A stretch of 64,000 bases of DNA from Atrichornis clamosus. Its lineage: Eukaryota > Chordata > Aves > Passeriformes > Menuridae. Shown here in pieces: positions 61,001 to 64,000 of this stretch. A program made the translations under genes and the position numbers. The stretch lies in assembly GCA_013400975.1 (NCBI GenBank), contig WBMZ01009442.1, positions 1 to 64,000 on the forward strand. Direction: 5' to 3'. Every line of letters begins with the position of its first letter. The first letter of the stretch is position 1. The notes under the pieces were generated by a model. It was not told the origin of the DNA and did not search any database. It saw only the letters and a program-made list of their open reading frames with translations.

Positions 61001-62888
61001 CGATCATACCTTTTTTTTTCTTTCCCTGGGAAACCCATACTGTCACTGGTGGCATGGAACATTATTCAAATGTTCATCCTAGAAGTAGTTTGGAGCTTTT
61101 CTAATGCTAGTCTGAGACACTTGTCCATGTTTTCGCTTTCTGTAAATACAGATGAAAGTGAACAGGTGCACTGGTTTTGGCTGGGGTAGAGTTAATTTTC
61201 TTCACAGTGGTTGATATGGAGCTGTGTCTTGGATTTGTGCTGAACGCAGTGTCGATAATATTGAGAAGTTTTTGTTATTGCTGTGCAGGGCTTACACAGA
61301 GCCAAAGCCTTTTCTTTTCCTTTCATACTGCTGCACTGGCAAGGAGACTGGGGATGCGTGGGAGGTTTGGAGGAGACACAGCTGGGGCAGGTGGCCCCAG
61401 CTGAACAAAGGGATATTCCAGATCACATGACTTCATGCTCAGTATACAAATCTGGAAGGAAGAAGGAAAAAGGGGAGGACGTTTGGAGTGATGGCGTTTG
61501 TCTTCCCAGTAACCGTGTCACGTGATGTGGCCTTGCTCTCCTGGAGATGGCTGAACACCTGCCTGCCCATGAGCAGCAGCAAATTAATTCCTTGTTTTGC
61601 TTGGCTTGCATGCATGGTTTTTGCTTTCTCTATTAAGCTGTCTTTATCTCAACTCATGAGTTTTCCAGCTTTTATGCCTCCAATTCTCTCCCTTGCTGTT
61701 GAGGGAGTGAGTGAGTGTCTGAGTGGTACTTGGTTGCTGTTTGGGGTCAAGCCACAACAGGAAAAACTTTCTGAGGGACAGGAATTCCAATTCAGAAATT
61801 TACTGATTCTTTTAAGTACTGTTACATAAAAACTTCAACACAAATGTCAAACATCTTCAATCTGCCTCGATAGAAGTGGAGGAAGAAAATGGGGGAGACA
61901 GTCCAAACCATCGCTGGTCTGTCAGGAATTTCTTTGTGAAGTCCATAAGCAATCAAAGAATTTTGGCTAGCCACAAATTTTTGCAGGCTACTGTTTGTGG
62001 TCTCTTTTGAATGGTATCACCTTTTCACTTGAAAATAATCCCTTGAGGCAAAGCCCATAATGTGGCTAGTGGTTCTGCTTCTGGTTTCAGTGAACCTCTG
62101 GTTAACCTGACAAATTTCTGTCAGGAAATCTGACAGTGAAGTTGAACCATGAGAGAAATGTTCTTTAATTCAAACGTTTCCAGAGCTGCCAGGACCTGAA
62201 ATTCTTGCAACCCAGCTGAGATATGATAAATAGACAAATATGGTTCTAGTAACACCCAGAAACCTGCCTGCTGCCCTGTGTCGTGTTGGCCGTGGTACAA
62301 CTATGGCAGTACTGCCAGCTTGTACAGTCTTAAAAACATTTATTGTCCACCATCAGAAACCAATTATGCACTGAATGTAAAGCAAAGAACCACAAAGAAG
62401 GATATGAAAACCATTTATCTATTAGGAGGCTAAAAATTCAAGTGAATTTTCCATATTTTCTGTTGCAAATACATTTTCAGGATCTTGGATGCAAGTAGCA
62501 GGCAATACAAGGAAGAGAACTACATGCTGCAATTGGAAAGTCTTTTTCTTCTGACTGACAGGAGTGATGTCCCGTGACATGAGGGGCACAGTATGAGCAG
62601 CAAGAGAGGCTTGTGGCTTGTCTACTTCTGAATGCAGAGGGAGAAGTGTTTAGATGGAAAGAGACAAAGGGAAGGGCAAAAGTTAAATATATTCTCCCCT
62701 CCCTGATTTAGAATCGTATTCTGGTTCCACTTAAATTCTATTTTCTTTACAATTCCTTTAGCTACAGCATTCAGATAATGGGGAACACATTTCATACACC
62801 ACTAATAACAGTTTAAACACTAACTTACCCAAAATAAAAAGTTGAAGATGAACATGGAGTACTTCATGCAGCTGCTTACACCCGCCAT
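45953..62888 (-). CDS. TSPAN8: Tetraspanin-8, complete coding sequence in eight coding exons
   Basis: Join on the minus strand: 62888-62829, 57388-57326, 54755-54627, 53999-53925, 53840-53733, 52047-51907, 48585-48502, 46006-45953. The product has 237 residues. TSPAN8 is a four-pass membrane organiser of plasma-membrane and exosomal microdomains that associates with integrins and other tetraspanins, mainly in epithelia (family knowledge). Visible layout: TM1 about 10-33, short loop 34-52, TM2 about 53-75 followed by juxtamembrane Cys71, Cys72 and Cys80 (palmitoylation candidates), TM3 about 82-105, large loop about 106-205 with CCG at 148-150 and further cysteines at 170, 172, 181 and 194, sequon NKT at 115-117, and TM4 about 206-230 with the polar Glu220. 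The N-terminus [12 protein letters not shown] and the motif [13 protein letters not shown] match my recollection of human TSPAN8 closely. All splice sites are GT-AG and all introns between coding exons are phase 0. No frameshift or internal stop. Orthology is inferred from similarity recalled from memory. Confidence 0.95.
46007..48501 (-). other. TSPAN8: TSPAN8 intron 8 (2495 bp)
   Basis: GTACCA to CAG intron. I see no repeat, RNA gene or additional exon. Open frames here are short and random in composition. Confidence 0.85.
48502..48585 (-). CDS. TSPAN8: TSPAN8 exon 8: last loop cysteine and most of TM4
   Basis: The acceptor TTTTATTTTTCAG ends at 48586 and the donor GTACCA starts at 48501. 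The 28 codons (residues 193-220) begin [10 protein letters not shown], supplying Cys194, and run into TM4 ([15 protein letters not shown]). Glu220 is the polar residue commonly conserved inside tetraspanin TM4. Confidence 0.95.
49125..50432 (+). mobile_element. CR1 LINE fragment with reverse-transcriptase remnant, 5'-truncated
   Basis: The 3' end carries the CR1 tail TTCTATGATTCTATA, and the sequence before it matches the avian CR1 3' region (clipped phrase: GGTCCCTTCCAACTCAGC-like). Upstream are remnants of the CR1 ORF2 reverse transcriptase: DFSKAFDAV (motif A) near 49260, the segment around [14 protein letters not shown] at 49307-49603, and the normally FADD catalytic box, which here reads FANN (49517-49525). 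A stop at 49601-49603 and later frame breaks make it dead. Full-length CR1 is about 4.5 kb, so this is the 3' third. The 5' limit is approximate. It is inserted antisense in TSPAN8 intron 7. Confidence 0.93.
50063..50136. repeat. Direct duplication flanking a single N (assembly gap join)
   Basis: TCCTCATGAGG...GCAGAGGAGCAGG...CTGATCTCT occurs at 50063-50101 and again at 50103-50136, with only a 5-bp indel-type difference (GGGAA). The N at 50102 sits exactly between the copies, inside the CR1 fragment. Confidence 0.9.
51907..52047 (-). CDS. TSPAN8: TSPAN8 exon 7: cysteine-rich large-loop core with CCG motif
   Basis: The acceptor TTTTCTTGCAG ends at 52048 and the donor GTGAGA begins at 51906. 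The 47 codons are residues 146-192. They begin [17 protein letters not shown] and carry the diagnostic CCG plus Cys170, Cys172 and Cys181. Together with Cys194 in the next exon this gives six loop cysteines, enough for three disulphides. This exon gave the clearest family match. Confidence 0.97.
52048..53732 (-). other. TSPAN8: TSPAN8 intron 6 (1685 bp)
   Basis: GTAATT to CAG intron. The only distinctive element is a short homopolymer block, A9-G7-A5, at 52248-52268. The rest is unremarkable. Confidence 0.85.
53733..53840 (-). CDS. TSPAN8: TSPAN8 exon 6: first helices of the large extracellular loop
   Basis: The acceptor AACCTGTAG ends at 53841 and the donor GTAATT starts at 53732. The 36 codons (residues 110-145) form an amphipathic charged stretch with the N-glycosylation sequon NKT at 115-117. 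The human protein has a sequon (NET) at about the same place (from memory). This region is normally the most variable part of a tetraspanin and is the part least like the human sequence here. Confidence 0.93.
53925..53999 (-). CDS. TSPAN8: TSPAN8 exon 5: TM3
   Basis: The acceptor TTTTCTTCCCAG ends at 54000 and the donor GTACAA begins at 53924. The 25 codons (residues 85-109) are almost entirely hydrophobic, with [16 protein letters not shown] followed by AVYRSQ. They form TM3 and the first residues of the large extracellular loop. Confidence 0.95.
54000..54626 (-). other. TSPAN8: TSPAN8 intron 4 (627 bp)
   Basis: GTAGGA to CAG intron, mildly purine-rich on the plus strand around 54230-54370. 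No repeat or RNA gene seen. The next intron (53841-53924, 84 bp) is very short and holds nothing beyond its splice signals. Confidence 0.85.
54627..54755 (-). CDS. TSPAN8: TSPAN8 exon 4: small loop, TM2 and inner loop
   Basis: The acceptor follows a long pyrimidine tract (TTTTTTCCCCTCTCTTTTCAG in pieces) and ends at 54756; the donor GTAGGA starts at 54626. The 43 codons are residues 42-84. They include the TM2 sequence [18 protein letters not shown] and the inner-loop KESRCM, both hallmarks of tetraspanins. Cys71, Cys72 and Cys80 sit at the membrane edge, where tetraspanins are palmitoylated. The small extracellular loop looks about three residues shorter than I recall for human TSPAN8. Confidence 0.96.
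54756..57325 (-). other. TSPAN8: TSPAN8 intron 3 (2570 bp)
   Basis: GTAAAT to CAG intron. It contains the N at 56994 with duplicated flanks (56945-57048). Otherwise it is unique-looking AT-rich sequence with no feature I can name. Confidence 0.85.
56945..57048. repeat. Direct duplication flanking a single N (assembly gap join)
   Basis: CTCCTCATTATTCT...AACACTGAAATCAAGAAC...CATAATTGTTTT occurs at 56945-56993 and again at 56995-57048, differing by a short indel. The N at 56994 lies exactly between the copies, in TSPAN8 intron 3. Confidence 0.9.
57326..57388 (-). CDS. TSPAN8: TSPAN8 exon 3: rest of TM1 and start of small extracellular loop
   Basis: The acceptor TTTTCTCCTGCAG precedes 57388 and the donor GTAAAT follows 57326. 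The 63 bp encode 21 residues beginning VCGSIILG and ending RVSKDAQQ, residues 21-41. The first half completes TM1 and the rest enters the small extracellular loop. Both ends are in phase 0. Confidence 0.95.
58663..58747. mobile_element. Small hairpin element with terminal inverted repeats and near-perfect flanking duplication (MITE-like)
   Basis: Perfect inverted repeats AGTGCTGCTGAA (58670-58681) and TTCAGCAGCACT (58729-58740) enclose inner pairing segments CTAGA/TCTAG (58687-58691, 58724-58728) and AAATG/CATTT (58692-58696, 58716-58720). If the element is taken as TGCTGCTGAA...TTCAGCAGCA (58672-58738), it is bordered by CTTTCTGAG and CTTTGTGAG, a 9-bp direct repeat with one mismatch. That is what an old DNA-transposon MITE would leave. 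The fold also resembles a short pre-miRNA-like hairpin. No family is recognised. Confidence 0.45.
59894..59930. repeat. Perfect inverted repeat, 12-bp arms
   Basis: TCTGTCACTAGT (59894-59905) and ACTAGTGACAGA (59919-59930) are separated by 13 bp, in TSPAN8 intron 2. Confidence 0.8.
60718..60881. repeat. Imperfect tandem duplication of about 80 bp
   Basis: Unit 1 (about 60718-60801) and unit 2 (about 60802-60881) share GTGCTAAAC, ACACCTTCC, GTAGTTGCATTCC/ATAGCTGCATTCC and GTCCTCCTCTGTTC in the same order, with small indels. The duplication keeps an accidental frame open on the plus strand. Confidence 0.75.
60927..61043. repeat. Inverted repeat with 15-16 bp arms
   Basis: ACAGTATGGGTTTTCC (60927-60942) pairs with GGAAACCCATACTGT (61029-61043) with one bulged base. 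Inside, AAAAAGAGG can pair with a T-rich CCTTTTTTT stretch near 61010. The arms are 86 bp apart. Confidence 0.6.
61162..61166. repeat. Target-site duplication, left copy (solo LTR)
   Basis: ACAGG immediately before the LTR. An identical copy follows the element at 61757-61761. Confidence 0.85.
61167..61756 (+). mobile_element. Solo LTR of an endogenous retrovirus with 5-bp target duplication
   Basis: The 590-bp element begins TG and ends CA and is flanked by a perfect direct repeat ACAGG (61162-61166 and 61757-61761). The body matches an LTR type widespread in birds: the GGTTTTGGCTGGGGTAGAG 5' segment, a U3 segment with GGGATATTCCAGATCACATG, a TATA-like TATACAAA at 61443, and a 3' segment with CTGTCTTTATCTCAACTCA. 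No internal retroviral sequence lies beside it, so it is the product of LTR-LTR recombination. A 5-bp duplication fits ERVL-like or some class I elements; I do not assign a family name. It lies antisense to TSPAN8 in intron 2. Confidence 0.88.
61757..61761. repeat. Target-site duplication, right copy (solo LTR)
   Basis: ACAGG immediately after the LTR, identical to the left copy. It fixes the element's borders at TG...CA. Confidence 0.85.
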
Positions 62889-62916
62889 TTTCAGCAAGCT
62901 GGGACGAAACTGCACA
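62829..62916 (-). CDS. TSPAN8: TSPAN8 first coding exon (exon 2): start codon, N-terminus and start of TM1
   Basis: The ATG is at 62888-62886 in a strong context (A at -3, G at +4). Twenty codons run to a TGG tryptophan ending at 62829, followed by donor GTAAGT. The encoded start [12 protein letters not shown] continues into a hydrophobic FNFLFW stretch that begins TM1. Upstream, CTTCTCTTGCAG (AG at 62918-62917) looks like a pyrimidine-rich acceptor. It would leave 28 nt of 5'UTR in this exon, with a non-coding exon further upstream as in human TSPAN8 (from memory). The acceptor assignment is less certain than the coding part. Confidence 0.9.
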
Positions 62917-64000
62917 CTGCAAGAGAAGCTTTCCTAGAGTTTGACCTTGATATAAAAGTTGTTCTTGTGTCTTCAGAAAACCTCTCAAACTATGCCAAAT
63001 ACACTGTGCTCTGCTACTGAAAGCAAAAATTATGACCAAGGCATCGCAAATTATTTAAATAGTTGCTTTACCACAGGTAAATATTAACCAAGCATTGGGG
63101 AAGCACTACCAATTGTTATCACCAAGTCTCCAGGCTCTTACTGTGTCTTGTGATTTGTATTTCTCTGTAATCCTATTACTTGTCCTACGCCTTAAAAGTA
63201 AATAATGAAGCAAAAGTGATAGTTTCAAGAGAAAGAGAAGTGAGCCTAAAAACATTTTACAGACCTGCTTTTAAGAGGTTGAAATGATTGCATTTCTTAA
63301 TGCTTTACGTTGCAGGGTTTACTCTTTCACTGCCGAGTGATCACTGCCGGCATTCACTCCATTGTGTTCACACTCCCACTCCAGATGTCCAGCTGGCATA
63401 AAGGGATGGGTCTGCTTTATCCTAGCAGAGGAGTAAGGAATCTGCCAACATTTTCTCCTGCTGAGTATCTACTTCAGATCCTTTTTCTCTTTCTCACCGA
63501 GGACCCCAGGAACCTGAGCACTGTGGTGCATAAAATGTCCTGCTGTGCAGGTTTCCAGAACCTGTTGTTGTGAACCCCAGGGCAGCAATCCTTGTTCTGG
63601 CATTACATGCTGGATACCTCTCAGCAATAGGAGCAAGACTCATCCCGGAAGGCAAGGCAATAACCCTATTTCATTGCTTTTGTTTTATGTCTTGTTTGTT
63701 TTCTTCTGTGTCCCTCCAACTAGGAATCCTGAGGGAAAAATAAAGGTATCATTGCTCTCTTGTTTCAATCAGCCTGTTTTCTGAAGAAGCACCATACAGC
63801 AGTCCTGGTAGGAATGAGGGTCAGACGGACATTTCTCTGAGTTTGCCATTAAAAAAGCGCTTTGTTTTGCAGGTGAACACAGTGTGAGAGATTAAGGACA
63901 CACAGGTCTGAACTGATTTGTGAAGTCCCCTTGAACCAAACCAGTTTTTCAGTCTTTAATGTCAATTCCTGTTATTCAATTCTGCTCTCTGTATTTGAAA
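62917..64000. other. Sequence upstream of the TSPAN8 first coding exon
   Basis: It should contain intron 1 and possibly the non-coding first exon and promoter of TSPAN8. I could not identify a convincing CpG island, an oriented TATA box or a donor site. The half-site TCAAGGTCA (62942-62950, minus) is the only recognisable motif. Confidence 0.5.
62942..62950 (-). promoter_or_regulatory. Candidate nuclear-receptor extended half-site upstream of the TSPAN8 start codon
   Basis: The minus strand reads TCAAGGTCA, a perfect extended half-site for monomeric orphan receptors of the ERR and NR5A (LRH-1/SF-1) groups. It lies 54 bp upstream of the ATG. If the acceptor at 62917 is used, the site is at the end of intron 1 and not in a promoter. 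A 9-mer can occur by chance, so function is unproven. Confidence 0.3.

Larger units (their letters stand above)
57389..62828 (-). other. TSPAN8: TSPAN8 intron 2 (5440 bp)
   Basis: GTAAGT to CAG intron. From right to left it holds a solo LTR (61167-61756), an imperfect tandem duplication and inverted repeat (60718-61043), a 12-bp inverted repeat (59894-59930) and a hairpin element (58663-58747). The remainder is AT-rich sequence in which I recognise nothing. The longest open frame, 60649-61104 on the plus strand, runs through the tandem duplication and is not credible as a gene. Confidence 0.85.

Noticed and set aside
60649..61104. Longest open frame in the window (151 codons, plus strand)
   Set aside because: It lies in TSPAN8 intron 2, runs through an 80-bp tandem duplication and an inverted repeat, and resembles no protein family.
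61177..61829. Open frames of 75-113 codons
   Set aside because: They fall inside or across the end of the solo LTR, which does not code for protein.
62951..62958. TATAAAAG close to the TSPAN8 first coding exon
   Set aside because: It is on the plus strand, pointing away from TSPAN8; the minus-strand reading is only weakly TATA-like.

Overview
This window looks like avian nuclear DNA. It is AT-rich and non-coding over most of its length. It carries several chicken-repeat-1 (CR1) LINE fragments, two of which end in the diagnostic ATTCTATG 3' tail, and a solo LTR of a type common in bird genomes. Coding capacity is confined to small exons with canonical GT-AG splice sites. The species cannot be fixed from the sequence alone. 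Two single-base N positions (50102 and 56994) show that this is a draft assembly.

The only gene I can support is TSPAN8 (tetraspanin-8) on the minus strand, from 62888 (ATG) down to 45953 (end of the TGA stop). I reconstructed it exon by exon. Eight coding exons of 60, 63, 129, 75, 108, 141, 84 and 54 bp (the last includes the stop) give an uninterrupted 237-residue tetraspanin, the length I recall for human TSPAN8. All seven introns between coding exons are in phase 0. The protein has four membrane segments, a CCG-bearing large extracellular loop with six cysteines and one N-glycosylation sequon. A polyadenylation signal with a GT/T-rich downstream element lies about 220 bp past the stop. 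The promoter and the probably non-coding first exon were not identified.

Layout: 1-45.7 kb is intergenic, downstream of TSPAN8. I found no convincing exon there. It holds three CR1 fragments (about 1030-1180, 38929-39200 and 43036-43090), microsatellites, A-rich and purine-rich low-complexity DNA, a G-quadruplex motif and a few short inverted repeats. 45.7-62.9 kb is TSPAN8. Intron 7 holds a 1.3 kb CR1 fragment with reverse-transcriptase remnants. Intron 3 holds an N bordered by a duplicated flank. Intron 2 holds a 590-bp solo LTR with a perfect 5-bp target duplication, a small hairpin element with near-perfect 9-bp flanking repeats, and other inverted and tandem repeats. 62.9-64 kb is TSPAN8 upstream sequence.

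In other amniotes TSPAN8 lies between PTPRR and LGR5. Neither was recognised here, so the intergenic blocks probably belong to the spacers between these genes (inference). I see no novel multi-gene system. The most unusual items are the hairpin/MITE-like element at 58.7 kb, the two gap-flanking duplications that look like assembly artefacts, and the LTR with intact target duplication.
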